A stretch of DNA of 64,000 nt from positions 1,922,001-1,986,000 of the forward strand of contig CAVNZM010000002.1 of assembly GCA_963693365.1 (NCBI GenBank), in the 5' to 3' direction. Position 1 is the stretch's first letter; each line of letters begins with the position of its first letter. The translations under genes and the position numbers were made by a program. The stretch is from Amoebidium appalachense (Eukaryota; Ichthyosporea). Below the pieces are notes generated by a model that was not told the DNA's origin, searched no databases, and was given only the letters and a program-made list of their open reading frames with translations. This document shows positions 10,816 to 22,178 of the stretch, one piece after another.

Positions 10816-11660
10816 CATATGCCTACCAATATATGCCGGATATGGCCATATGCCTGATACGGTCTGATACGGTCTGATACATTGGATATGCCTATAACGC
10901 TGCCCCATTCTGCCCCATCCCGGATTGTCCCCCATCACCATGGCCCGTCCGTCCCGGCCCGTCCCCCATCACCATGGCCCGGCCCGGCCACACCCCTCTC
11001 ACCCGGCCCCACCCGGCCCCATCCTGGCCCGTCCCCCATCACCTTGCCCCATCCCGGCCCGTCCCCCATCATCCCTCTCACCATGGCCCGTCCCGCCCCA
11101 TCCCCCGTCACCCCTATCACCCCGCCACACCCCTCTCACCCTGCCCCATCCTGGCGGCGGGCTTGCCTATCCCCATCACCCCTCTCACCCTGCCCCATCC
11201 TGGCCTGTCCCCCATCACCCCTCTCACCATGGCCCGTCCCCCATCACCCCTCTCACCATGGCCTGTCCCCCATCACCATGGCCTGTCCCCCTGGCCATCA
11301 CCCCTCTCGTCCCCCATCACCCTGGCCTGTCCCCCATCACCCCTCTCACCATGGCCCGTCCCCCATCACCATGGCCCGTCCCGGCCCGTCCCCCATCACC
11401 ATGGCCTGTCCCGGCCCGTCCCCCATCACCCCTCTCGTCCCTCTCACCTGGCCCCATCCCGCCATCACCATGGCCACACCCCTCTCGTCCCTCTAGATCT
11501 CGTCCCTCTCACCCCGCCACACCCCGGCCACACCCCTCTCACCCCTCTCACCCCTATCGTCCCGCTCGCTTGCCCTCGTCCCTATCGCCCCGCTGCTGTT
11601 TCGCTGCTTTCACCGCTTATCACTTTATCTCCCCCTCCCTCTTTTCCTATATGCCATAGC
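10816..11660. repeat. TATGCC/GATACGG repeats plus GC-rich minisatellite
   Basis: Starts with ATATGCC and TGATACGGTC units identical to 28320-28375. These give way to a GC-rich minisatellite of CCCATCACC, ATGGCCCGTCC and CCTCTCACC units. The part after 11372 equals the window start. Proline-rich frames on the plus strand are repeat translations. Confidence 0.9.
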
Positions 11661-11680
11661 CTGTCCCCTTCCTCCTATTT

Positions 11681-11727
<47 letters not shown>

Positions 11728-11908
11728 CTCCTCCATCACCTGTCCTCATAGCCCTCCTTTTCCCCAACCCCTCATGCCCCTCCTTTTCCCCTGCCCTCTT
11801 GGCCCTCCTTTTCCCCAGTGTCCCAGATGATCAGTCCCACTTCTTCTTGCTGTCCACCTTCCCCACCCCCTTTCGTACAAAAAAAAAAAATATCACGACT
11901 ATCACAAG

Positions 11909-11948
<40 letters not shown>

Positions 11949-13463
11949 CTTCCCGTCAATACTTATCATGTCTGCCCCTTGTTCTCTTCTTTCTCCCCTC
12001 TCTCCCTCCCTCCCTCCGTCCCTTTTCGTAAGTTAAACCAAAAAAAACAAACAAAAAAAAACAACAACAACAACAACTATCACAAGACCCCCCCCCCCCC
12101 TTCCCCCGTCAATACTTATCATGCCTGCCCCTTGTTCTCTTCTTTCTCCCCTCTCTCCCTCCCTCCCTCCGTCCCTTTTCGTAAGTTAAACCAAAAAAAA
12201 AAAAAAAACAACAACAACAACAACAACAACTATCACAAGACCCCCCCCCCCCCTTCACCGTCAATACTTATCATGCCTGCCCCTTGTTCTCTTCTTTCTC
12301 CCCCTCTCTCCCTCCCTCCCTCCGTCCCTCTTCGTAACCAAAAAAAGAACAAAAAAAAAACAACAACAACAACAACTATCACAAGACCCCCCCCCTGCCC
12401 CGTCAATACTTATCATGTCTGCCCCTTGTTCACTTCTTTCTCCCCTCTCTCCCTCCCTCCCTCCCTCCCTTTTCGTAACCAAAAACAAAAAACAAAAAAA
12501 AAACAACAACAACTATCACAAGACCCCCCCCTTCCCCGTCAATACTTACATGTCTGCCCCTTGTTCTCTTCTTTCTCCCCTCTCTCCCTCCCTCCTCCAC
12601 CAGTGACCCAGAACAACCCCGCTTCATCTTGCTTGCCAAAAAAAAAAAACACTGCCCCCTTCCATTTTTTTCTCTCCCTTCTCCCCCCCCCCTCCGCCAC
12701 TACCGTTTAAAAAAAAAACAAAAAAAAAACAATGCCCCCTTCCCTTTTTTCTCTTCTTTCTCCCCATCCCACCCTTCCTCCTTTCCCAGAACAGCCCCGC
12801 TTCATCTCGCTTGCCACCTTCCCCTACTGCCGTTAAAAAAAAAAAACTGGCCTCTTCCCTTTTTCTCACCCTTCTCAGCCCCCCCCACTCCCCACTCCCC
12901 ACTTCCCCCTATCCCCAACTTAAAGACAACCCCGTTTCATCTTACAAAATCCCCTCTGTTCGTAAAAAAAAAAAAAAAAACTATCACAACTATCACAAGA
13001 CCCCCCCCCCCTTCCCCGTCAATACTTATCATGTCTGCTCCTTGTTCTCTTTTTTCTCCCCTCTCTCCCTCCTGTCCTCTTCTTTCTCCCCTCTCTCCCT
13101 CCCTCCTCCACCAGTGACCCAGAACAGCCCCGCTTCATCTTGCTTGCCAAAAAAAAACTGCCCCCTTCCCTTTTTATTCTCCCTTCTCCCCCCCCCTCCC
13201 CCACTACCGTAAAAAAAAAAAAAAAAAACACTGCCCCCTTCCCTTTTTTCTCTTCTTTCTCCCCATCCCTCCCTCCCTCCTTTCCCAGAACAGCCCCGCT
13301 TCATCTCGCTTGCCACCATCCCCTACTGCCGTTAAAAAAAAAAATAACTGGCCCCCTTTTTTTTCTCTCCCTTCTCCCCCCCCTCCCCCACTCCCCACTT
13401 CCCCCTATCCCCAACTTAAAGACCACCCCGTTTCATCTTACAACATCCCCTCTGTTCGGGGAG

Positions 13464-13506
<43 letters not shown>

Positions 13507-13772
13507 GGCCCGGTCCCTTTTTTCTGCCCCCCTAACCCCCCCCCCCCCCCCCCTATCCCCCACTTGAAGACGACCCCGTTTCATCTTACACAATCCCCTT
13601 TGTTCAATTATGTCTTTGCTGAAATAATAAAATAACAAAAAAAAAACAACAAGCATCACAACGATCACAATACCCCCCATCCCCCCCTCCCCCCGGTCAA
13701 TACTGGCTTCTTGTTCTCCTCTTTCTCCACCTCCCTCCCTCCCTCCCTCCCTCCCTGCCCCAGAACAGCCCC
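11661..13772. repeat. C/T-rich satellite block, copy 2
   Basis: The same satellite design as 1-1648. A G-run of ~37 bases lies at 11691-11727. Units with ATACTTATCATG occur near 11960, 12113, 12265, 12405, 12541 and 13020. Variants with a poly-A stop and CACTGCCCCCTTCC follow to 13560, including a 40-base A-run near 13463. It ends where the large inverted repeat begins. Confidence 0.93.
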
Positions 13773-14182
13773 CCGTAAATATCAGAACAAAGTATCTTCG
13801 ATCAAGTTTTTTTCTTAACCACTGCGTTTCACGAACGCGCTCGCTATGAGGTTGGTAAGATTTTATTAGGTTTATAATTCACTTTCTTTGTGCTGAAATG
13901 AAGGTTGGAGCAATCGACTCACTAAGCCATCGATCATGACTACCGTAGGCTAGCCTATTCATAAATCACGAATGAGTTTGGCATCGGCGGACAGTACATG
14001 GCATATACGTGGAAGTTACCATCATCGCCAATGTCATTGAATATTGCAGGGTTGGGTGTTATAAGTGAAAGGCACTCCAGTAGTGCATTCTTTTTTGTTC
14101 GTGGCTACGTTGTGACAAAGAAAACCTTTTTTTGTTTTTGGACTAATTTTATTCTGCGCTATTATATTATGTAGATCCGAAT

Positions 14183-14480
14183 CTACCCGTGCTCACAGGG
14201 CTCTCTGCCATTGGTTGGGCATGCGAACCAATTAGGGACATGCAGCCATGTAATTGGCTCTCTCAGTTGATTGGCTACCGATCCGATTTCACCGCTGACC
14301 CAAAAATGTGTGGTGGACATAAACGCCCATTCGTGCGTCCCTGTGTCACACACAGAATCGAACTGCGCACCATTTCTGGTAGCAAAAATGCAAACAACGT
14401 GTGTGCGACACACTTGAGCTCTATCGAGAGCGTATGGATATCTTTTTCATCTTTTGTACAAATCAAACCGCCATACACCA
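14183..14480. other. Unique arm flank with empty site of the DIRS-type insertion
   Basis: A unique-looking sequence shared with 41501-41776. At 14431-14441 it reads CGTATGGATATC uninterrupted. In arm 2 the 5452-bp element separates the same two halves (GATAT before 36049 and CCATACG after 41500). A 76-residue minus-strand frame (14183-14413) is also open in arm 2, but it looks like no family I know and I do not call it a gene. 13773-14182 is likewise unique arm sequence without a recognised gene. Confidence 0.85.
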
Positions 14481-14484
14481 ACAC

Positions 14485-14585
14485 ACACACACACACACAC
14501 ACCACACACACAAACACACATCACACAGCACACACAAACACACACCCACACACCCACCCACACACCCACAGACACACACTGTGAC

Positions 14586-14638
<53 letters not shown>

Positions 14639-14639
14639 A

Positions 14640-14696
<57 letters not shown>

Positions 14697-14880
14697 CAAC
14701 CACACACACTCACACATGTACACTCACACATACATGCATTCACAAACACACACACACACACACACCATGTGACACACACACACACATACAGACACACAAA
14801 CACGTTGACACAGACACACACACACATGCTCGCGTGTGCGGACAGACCAACAAACCATACGCACACACACACACACTGAC
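14485..14880. repeat. (CA)n microsatellite, Copia-A target region
   Basis: Long CA/CACAC tract with interspersed GA. His/Thr and Cys/Val frames across it are repeat translations. It ends with CTGAC (14876-14880), the left copy of the target-site duplication. Confidence 0.95.
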
Positions 14881-14976
14881 TGTTGGAATACGTCACCATG
14901 TATGACAGCAAGAGCCTTGAAGTATGTATGTGTCCTAGCTTGTTTGTATTCGTGTCTGCTTTCCTCCTTTGTGCTC

Positions 14977-15062
<86 letters not shown>

Positions 15063-15811
15063 CCCCCCCCCCCCCCCCCCCCGTATCTCTCTCTCCCTTG
15101 TTTCTGTGGGCACAGATATCTGTAGATCTGTGCACACCTGGCTCTCTTGCCTGATAAGAACTTATTGTGTTTTATTTCTATTTGCTCTCCTCTGTTTATC
15201 TGAGAGGTAGCGTGATTGGCTAGCCTCACTCGTTGTCTTTCCTTTATTTCAAAATGGCCTAGTTTGTTCTCAAAAGGATGGCTCGCCAATAGTCGCGAGC
15301 GAGCACATCTGTAGATTGTGTTGTGCATTCCTGTCTGTTAATATATGTGTGTTGTGATTGGACAATAGATATATATGGAATTCGGTTTATTGCAAAGTGT
15401 CTTCACTTTGAGAGTGTCGACTGTTAGGAAATATATGTATTTAAATAAGTTTCTTTATAGAGACGAACATAAATATATATGTGAGTTAATAGTGACTAGA
15501 TGTATAATTACTTAATTTATTTAAGTAAGAGTTTCTACACTTTAGTTTAATCGGAAGTTGGAATGCGTATGCTCTGTCGGAATGTGTTTTTCTATCTTCT
15601 GATAGAACCGATTGGTTCTCCCTCTTTAGTTGTGATAAGGTGATAAGTCGCAAGTACAAAAGGAACCGAGAGCACAATAAAGATTCAGTTGTTGTTTGAA
15701 ATCTTTCAATGTCTCGTGAACAACTCCGATTGCCCTCTCATTAATGTGTTAGTCGTGTTTTTACATGACACCTCTGTGCACTCTGCTCCCTTAGACCCGT
15801 ACAAAACAACA
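14881..15811 (+). repeat. Copia-A 5' LTR
   Basis: 931 bp. A CT run followed by a C run (14978-15082) is built into the LTR and is present in all copies of the family. A polyadenylation signal AATAAA lies at 15676-15681, about 130 bp before the LTR end, a position suited to an R/U5 boundary. Confidence 0.95.
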
Positions 15812-15831
15812 GGTTAAAGGCCCATTTTCGC
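15812..15831 (+). promoter_or_regulatory. Copia-A primer-binding site
   Basis: GGTTAAAGGCCCAT directly after the LTR. It differs at three positions from GGTTATGGGCCCAG, the internal initiator-Met-tRNA complement used by Drosophila copia and found exactly in Copia-B here. Either it has mutated or a different tRNA is used. Confidence 0.65.
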
Positions 15832-15930
15832 ACGCTCTCGCAAACACATACTCTCGCTGCAATCAAAAATATTCAAATTTGAATACCGATCTGATTCCTC
15901 TCTCACGCATCATCTGACTGATTGATCACC

Positions 15931-18534
15931 ATGTCGGAGAAACCTGCGTATCTCAACCTCACCCCCTGGAAAGGGGATGACACCACGGACAAGAAGTCCG
16001 GCAAACGTCTCACCTATTATGAGTGGGAACCCGTCATCTTCCGGTACCTACGTACCACCACCGCGGCCAAGTTAGTGCCCGTCATCAAGGCCCCCGAGTG
16101 GGTCGACCCTTCCGACGAGAATGAGTGGCACGGCTACGACACTGAGGAGGCCTACACCGAGGCTTCCAACCTCCTTGAACAGATGTTTACTCAACTCGTC
16201 TCCAATGATGAGCTGTATAACTCTGGTCAAATCCACGATGATGTGTCACCTGCCCAAGCTTTCCACAACCTCCGTATGACCTATGCGGCTGAACGTGAAG
16301 ATCGTGCTCGTCAAATCCTCCTCGACTACCATGAGCTTGAACTCAAAGACTTCAAGACCGTCACGGCCTACCTCACCATGGCACGCCGTCTGTGCACTAC
16401 CCTGCACATCCTCGAAGAGCCCATTCCTCACAAGACTATGGTTGATAACTTCTTCATCCACCTCAAGAAGAACCGTAAGTTAGTTTGTACCGACATCCAG
16501 GCCATGATTGCCGACTACTTCCGTCGTACCATTAACTACGAGACCTACAACCGTCTAATCAGTGACATCAGAGCTGCAGAGATCCGTGAAGGTCTCATCG
16601 ACTCTGGGTCCGGGTCCTCCTCCACCGTCCGAACAGCACGTGCCCTGCAAAGCCGTGTACTCACCAAGGACGACCTCAGACACCGGATCCCCCGACGTGA
16701 CAGCTCCGTCTCCCGTCACCCCCGCGGTCGTCCCACCGATCGATCCCCCTCAGTTGACCGTGATTACTCACGGTCCCGTTCCCCCGGCTATCGTTCCCGG
16801 TCACCCTACCCCCCACGTAAAGGGGGTAACCGTCATTCCCAGCCACCCCGAGCCAAGACCACTGGCTCCCTCGACTGTGCCTACTGTCACGAAGACCATC
16901 ATGTCACACAGTGTGACAAACCTGGCTGCTCAATTGCCCGTCGTCACCGTGCCAACACCAAGTCTGGAAAAGAGGTGCATTTTGCCCTCGTGTCCACCAC
17001 GGCCTCCCTACCCATGGACCCCTGCTGGGACTCGGCTTCAAACGTCCACGTGTGCCCAGTAAAAGAGTACTTCTCTACTCTTGAGCCATGCCCCCCGACT
17101 GACGTCCACGGCCTCGGCATCGTCACTGCACATCACCGTGGTGTCATCAACCTGGCCGTCACCTACAACGGAGTAACATCAGTACTGAGCCTCAACACCC
17201 TCTATGTACCCGACTCCCCAGCCTTCCTGATATCACCCTCAATGGCCTCCAAGTCGGGTCTCCTTGCCCACCTCGATGATGAGGATGCATTCCCATCATA
17301 CCTCTACACTCGTGGTGGCAACATCGTGTGTTCCCTCACAGGCACAGATGGACTGTACTTCATCACTGACTATGAGACACGTCCCTCCATCCCTCGGACC
17401 GTCACTGCTCTGGTAGCCAACGTCAAGGTCAACAATGATCCTCAGCTCTGGCACCACCGTCTCGGCCATCGTGCCCTGTCCACCCTCACCAAGATGGTGA
17501 GAGGTGACCTCGTGACAGGCCTCCCCTCATCCCTCTCAGTGGCTGACACCACTGACTGCTTCGGTTGTGTCTCCGGCAAGACCACCAAGGCCCCATTCTC
17601 CGGCACCAGAACCCAGTGCCCCTTCCCCGGTGCCAAGTGGCACATGGACTTCTTCGAGCCTCCCTGTGCCTCCTATGGTGGCTACAAGGTGGCCCTCGTG
17701 TGTACCTGTGATGCCTCCGGCTACACCATCGTGTACCTCCTCCGTGATCGATCCGAAACTCTCGAATACGTCAAGGCCCTGGTTGAGACTACTGACAAGC
17801 AACCCGACAAGGTGGTGACCCACTTCCGTTCAGACTCTGGGTCCGAGTTCACCTCCCACGCTATGGAGCAGTACTGCCAGTCCAAGGGCATCATTCAAGA
17901 ATTTGCCCCGGTTGACTGCCCCCAACTCAACGGCTTCGTTGAACGTAAGATGAGGGATCTGCAGGAGATCGTTCGGTGCTTCCTTCATCAGGACAAGGCC
18001 GACTCCCTTTCCCCCAAACTGTGGGGAGCTGCTCTCAAGCATGCTGCCTACATCATCAACGTGACCCCGGCCAGAGCTGCCAATGGCCGTACACCGTTTG
18101 AAATTTTCTACGGTGTCAAGCCTGACATCTCCCACCTGCACGTGTTCGGCTGCCCAGCCTATGTACACGTCCCTGCATCCAAACGAGACAAGTTGGCCTC
18201 TACCGTCAAACTCGGCACCTACGTGGGCTGGGATATCACCAACAAAGCCCACAAGATCATGAATCTACGTGGCAACACGGTCAACCTCTACCGCGATGTC
18301 GTCTTCGACGAATCACAATTCACCACGGCATCCAATCAGATTTCTGTGCAGGCCACCAATCAGACGACCTCAATCGATTCATCCCTGCATTCCGGAAATT
18401 CCAATTCCGATGACGATGAAATTCCGTCGGTGATTATCCGTCGTTCCCCCCGTCGTGTACCTGCCCCCGTGGCTCCGCCCACCCCCCCCCCCCACCGGTC
18501 AGCAACCCCTGCTGCCGGCCCCTGCCGTCAATGA
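15931..18534 (+). CDS. gag-pol: Copia-A Gag-protease-integrase
   Basis: I choose ATG 15931 (context ATCACCATGT) over the upstream non-ATG extension, giving 867 residues. A UBN2-type Gag comes first, then an Arg/Ser-rich stretch and a CCHC-like knuckle CAYCHEDHHVTQC (16876-16914). The aspartic protease active site is WDSAS near residue 367, with DSA in place of the usual DSG/DTG. The pre-integrase motif LWHHRLGH lies near 505-512. The integrase core has D573 (MDFF), D635 (RSDSGSEF) and E671 (FVERKM), the exact D,D(35)E spacing. The frame runs to a stop at 18532, shortly after a 12-base C run at 18482-18493. The RT lies in the next frame; the truncated copy at 42.5-44.4 kb has 17 C there and reads straight through. 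All integrase motifs look intact, so only the hinge separates this from a full polyprotein. Confidence 0.95.
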   Translation: MSEKPAYLNLTPWKGDDTTDKKSGKRLTYYEWEPVIFRYLRTTTAAKLVPVIKAPEWVDPSDENEWHGYDTEEAYTEASNLLEQMFTQLVSNDELYNSGQIHDDVSPAQAFHNLRMTYAAEREDRARQILLDYHELELKDFKTVTAYLTMARRLCTTLHILEEPIPHKTMVDNFFIHLKKNRKLVCTDIQAMIADYFRRTINYETYNRLISDIRAAEIREGLIDSGSGSSSTVRTARALQSRVLTKDDLRHRIPRRDSSVSRHPRGRPTDRSPSVDRDYSRSRSPGYRSRSPYPPRKGGNRHSQPPRAKTTGSLDCAYCHEDHHVTQCDKPGCSIARRHRANTKSGKEVHFALVSTTASLPMDPCWDSASNVHVCPVKEYFSTLEPCPPTDVHGLGIVTAHHRGVINLAVTYNGVTSVLSLNTLYVPDSPAFLISPSMASKSGLLAHLDDEDAFPSYLYTRGGNIVCSLTGTDGLYFITDYETRPSIPRTVTALVANVKVNNDPQLWHHRLGHRALSTLTKMVRGDLVTGLPSSLSVADTTDCFGCVSGKTTKAPFSGTRTQCPFPGAKWHMDFFEPPCASYGGYKVALVCTCDASGYTIVYLLRDRSETLEYVKALVETTDKQPDKVVTHFRSDSGSEFTSHAMEQYCQSKGIIQEFAPVDCPQLNGFVERKMRDLQEIVRCFLHQDKADSLSPKLWGAALKHAAYIINVTPARAANGRTPFEIFYGVKPDISHLHVFGCPAYVHVPASKRDKLASTVKLGTYVGWDITNKAHKIMNLRGNTVNLYRDVVFDESQFTTASNQISVQATNQTTSIDSSLHSGNSNSDDDEIPSVIIRRSPRRVPAPVAPPTPPPHRSATPAAGPCRQ
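18482..18493 (+). other. Poly-C hinge between Copia-A integrase and RT
   Basis: Twelve C between an A and ACCGGT. The related copy at 43671-43690 has seventeen and stays in frame (a length of 2+3n is required). The length here forces a frame change. It could be a real mutation, a slippage/frameshift site or a sequencing error in a homopolymer. Confidence 0.85.
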
Positions 18535-20353
18535 CCACGTACCTGGTCATCTCACCCCGGTTCGTCCTGGGTCTCCGGAGTTCCACTCGGCCCCGTCCAG
18601 CCCCGTGTTATCCGACTCCCCCCTCAACACGGCACCCATCCCTGGCTTCCAGGCCCCCATCCCCGACCACCGAGTGTCTGTCACAGACAACCCCCCGGCC
18701 CCTGAGCCCCTCCGTACCGTTCCCCGTCGTTCCTCCCGTCTCTCCTCCCGGCCTGCTATGGCTATGGTGAGCATCTCCCGACCCAGCCTTGATGTGTCTC
18801 AGCTGCCCCGGTCAATTCAGAAGCTGTGCTCTGGCACCAAGGGTGATGAAGTGGTGACTGCCCTCACTGCCGAGTACAAGGCTTTCATCGACAAGGACAT
18901 CTTCGACGTAGTTGAGCCCCCCTCCGATGCCAACATCATCCGATTCAAGTGGATTGTCACGGAGAAGGTCCTCAACTCTGCTGGTGACACCAAGATCAAG
19001 GGTCGTGGTGTGGCCAAGGGTTTTACCCAAGTCTACGGTGTTGACTACGGTGAAAACTCTTCCCCCGTCGTCATGTCCTCCTCCGTCCGTGCCCTGCTTG
19101 CCCTCGGTGTGCAACAGGACCACGAGATCCATCAACTCGACATCAGCACGGCCTTCCTCAACAGCCCCCTCGACGAGACTTTGTACATGGAGCAACCTCC
19201 TGGTTTTATCCTCCCTGGCAATGAACACAAAGTCTGGAAACTCAAGAAGGCCATCTACGGACTCAAGCAGGCATCCCTGGCATGGTACGAGTTCTTCAAC
19301 TCCATTCTCATTGCCCACGGCCTCACCCGTCTCCGTTCCGATCCGTGTGTCTACTTCCGTCAGTTCCCCAACGGGCACATCATCCGTTCGGGCAACTACG
19401 TTGATGATGCCATCATCACCTGCACACTGAACTCCACCATCATGCAGGGGCTTGTTCGTCACATCACGAAGTCTGCCGAGTGCAAGGTCGGTCTGCCAGA
19501 CATCTTCCTCGGCACCCAACTGCTGTACACCCGTGACTCCCTCAAGCTGCTGCAGTCCTCCTACATCAAGGACATCATCACCGACTTCAACCTGGTCGAT
19601 GCCAAGCCTAAGGCCACCCCTATTCCCGTGGGCACCATCATCAACGAGACCTCCCACTCATCCCTGCCCACCACCGTCCCCTACCGTGAACTCCTCGGCC
19701 GTCTGTTGTGGGTTGCTCGGTGCTCCCGGCCTGACATCTCGTATGCCATTGGCTACCTCGGCCGATTCAGCTCCAAGCCCACCAAGACTGCCTGGGAGCT
19801 TCTCCTCCGTGTCGTTCGTTACCTGCTCGGCACCATCAACCTCGGCCTCTACTACAAGAAGAAGGCCCCCAACAGCAAGGTGCCCATCCTTGAGTGCTAC
19901 TCGGATTCTGACTTTGCTGGTTGCCCCACCACCCGTCGTTCCACGTCTGGGTACGTCATCCTCCTCGAAGGCTCCCCCGTCACCTACCACTCCAAGCTGC
20001 AGACGATCACTGCAACCTCCACGTGTGAGGCCGAGCTCCTGGCCCTCAATGCTGCCGTGCAAGATGTTGTCTGGCACCGTGATCTACTAAAGGAGCTGGG
20101 CTACCCCATGACCGAGCCCACCCCCGTGTACTGTGACAATCAGTCCACCATTGCTCTGGTCCACTCCAACACCATCAAGCACCGGACCAAGCACATTGCC
20201 GTTCGTTACTTCAACACAAAGGACTACATCAACAGTGGGGACGTCACTGTCACCTACATCGACACCAAGAAGAACCTGGCCGACATCTTCACCAAGCCTC
20301 TGGCTGGTACGGCCCACGACACACACCGTGCCAACCTCAGTCTCCGTGACTGA
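18495..20353 (+). CDS. pol: Copia-A reverse transcriptase-RNase H
   Basis: The second pol frame is open from 18455, with coding sense after the C run. A Pro/Ser-rich linker leads to the RT: FKWIVTEKVLNSAGDTKIKG, QLDISTAFLNSP (first catalytic Asp), YGLKQASLAWYEF and the YVDD box at 19397-19408. RNase H has CYSDSDFAG, TCEAELLAL and YCDNQSTIAL, i.e. the D-E-D acidic residues, then RTKHIAVRYFNTKDYI. It ends at TGA 20351. No internal stop is present, so the enzyme looks functional if expressed from the upstream frame. It copies element RNA in the cytoplasmic particle, primed by a tRNA. Confidence 0.94.
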
Positions 20354-21071
20354 CCCGTGCACTGGTGTTCATCATCGAGTGGTTTCTGAGTAGGTTGGGG
20401 CCCTGGACAGCAGTTGACACACCTACGGTGATCAAGATGCCTCCCAACGAAAGTCTACTACTCCTCATCGTTTCTCTTCATCAGTGGGGACTCAGTCTTC
20501 CATCGTCATATGTGTGCATCTTCAGTGGGGATTATTCTCCACCATCCGTCGTTTATTTATATTCATATCCCACCATATATATTGGTTTTCTTCTATATTC
20601 GACTTATATATATGTCGAACTGGGATGGCGTCCCAGTATAAATAATTATCTATAGCCATGACGTGCTGGTTGACTGCCAGTCTAAACCTAGTCCACGGGA
20701 TGCACCTTCCCCGTGTCTTAACTGGTTGACCACCAGTCTATAAATCAGTCCACAAGATGTTCATGTCTTGTGTTTACCTGGGTGGTCCCCAGTATAAACC
20801 ATTAGCCACCAACACGTCACACATACACTAGTGTTTCCTATCTATATATATATATCGCCGATAACCACCATGATTTCTTATTTCGAGTCTTCAGAGGCAA
20901 CCGTCGTTGTGTGCCTCTTCAGTTTTGATTCTCTCCTTCCCACCTCAAGGATCTTCGGTTTGCATCCTCGAGTGGGGAAACTTGAGTGTGACGGCCCCTC
21001 CTGTGTTTGGACCCCATCTACCGTCACATCAACAGACACGAGAACACAAACTTCAACCCCTTGAGTGGGGA
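20354..21071 (+). promoter_or_regulatory. Copia-A 3' untranslated region with repeated polypurine motif
   Basis: The polypurine tract AGTGGGGA touches the 3' LTR at 21064-21071. The same octamer occurs at 20483, 20524 and 20971, and inside the RNase H codons for SGD at 20234. Between 20660 and 20810 there are imperfect ~70-bp repeats around CTGGTTGAC and CCAGTCTA. There is no gene. Extra copies of the plus-strand priming motif may act as secondary start sites. Confidence 0.8.
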
Positions 21072-21194
21072 TGTTGGAATACGTCACCATGTATGACAGC
21101 AAGAGCCTTGAAGTATGTATGTGTCCTAGCTTGTTTGTATTCGTGTCTGCTTTCCTCCTTTGTGCTCTCTCTCTCTCCCTCTCTCTCTCTCTCT

Positions 21195-21253
<59 letters not shown>

Positions 21254-22011
21254 CTCCCCCCCCCCCCCCCCCCCCCCCCCCCGTATCTCTCTCTCCCTTG
21301 TTTCTGTGGGCACAGATATCTGTAGATCTGTGCACACCTGGCTCTCTTGCCTGATAAGAACTTATTGTGTTTTATTTCTATTTGCTCTCCTCTGTTTATC
21401 TGAGAGGTAGCGTGATTGGCTAGCCTCACTCGTTGTCTTTCCTTTATTTCAAAATGGCCTAGTTTGTTCTCAAAAGGATGGCTCGCCAATAGTCGCGAGC
21501 GAGTACATCTGTAGATTGTGTTGTGCATTCCTGTCTGTTAATATATGTGTGTTGTGATTGGACAATAGATATATATGGAATTCGGTTTATTGCAAAGTGT
21601 CTTCACTTTGAGAGTGTCGACTGTTAGGAAATATATGTATTTAAATAAGTTTCTTTATAGAGACGAACATAAATATATATGTGAGTTAATAGTGACTAGA
21701 TGTATAATTACTTAATTTATTTAAGTAAGAGTTTCTACACTTTAGTTTAATCGGAAGTTGGAATGCGTATGCTCTGTCGGAATGTGTTTTTCTATCTTCT
21801 GATAGAACCGATTGGTTCTCCCTCTTTAGTTGTGATAAGGTGATAAGTCACAAGTACAAAAGGAACCGAGAGCACAATAAAGATTCAGTTGTTGTTTGAA
21901 ATCTTTCAATGTCTCGTGAACAACTCCGATTGCCCTCTCATTAATGTGTTAGTCGTGTTTTTACATGACACCTCTGTGCACTCTGCTCCCTTAGACCCGT
22001 ACAAAACAACA
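21072..22011 (+). repeat. Copia-A 3' LTR
   Basis: 940 bp, nearly identical to the 5' LTR apart from CT and C run lengths. AATAAA lies at 21876-21881. CTGAC follows at 22012-22016. Confidence 0.95.
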
Positions 22012-22016
22012 CTGAC

Positions 22017-22141
22017 ACCGTGTGTGTGTGGGTTTGTGTGTGTGTGTATATACGGCTCATGTGCCACGTGAGTATGTGTGCGCGTCTGGGTGTGCCGTGT
22101 CACATGTGTGTACACGTGTGCGTGCGTGTTTGCGCGTGTGC

Positions 22142-22178
<37 letters not shown>

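Larger units (their letters stand above)
14881..22011 (+). mobile_element. Full-length Ty1/copia retrotransposon Copia-A
   Basis: 7131 bp with two LTRs (14881-15811, 21072-22011) of TGTTG...CAACA form. A 5-bp target duplication CTGAC flanks it on both sides (14876-14880 and 22012-22016). The order is LTR, PBS, gag-PR-INT frame, C-run hinge, RT-RH frame, PPT, LTR. Integrase before RT defines Ty1/copia (Pseudoviridae-type). Outside microsatellite lengths I find about two differences between the LTRs (for example GAGCACATC against GAGTACATC), so the insertion is young. The empty target remains in arm 2 at 35631-35635. Confidence 0.97.

Noticed and set aside
10882-12710. Large proline-rich plus-strand frames (up to 578 codons)
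   Set aside because: Translations of the CCCATCACC minisatellite and the C/T satellite; composition follows the repeat.
14485-14880. Long His/Thr, Cys/Val, Arg/Glu and Ser/Leu frames across CA, GA and CT tracts here and at 5340, 22020, 25360, 27000, 32170 and 35130
   Set aside because: They are translations of dinucleotide repeats, open in several frames and on both strands at once, with no start context or domain.
18812-19657. Antisense frames over Copia pol (18812-19657, 42843-43349, 45831-46388) and over the esterase exon (23064-23504, 34187-34627)
   Set aside because: The sense strand has clear catalytic motifs; the antisense frames are Val/Gly- or Ser/Pro-rich shadows.
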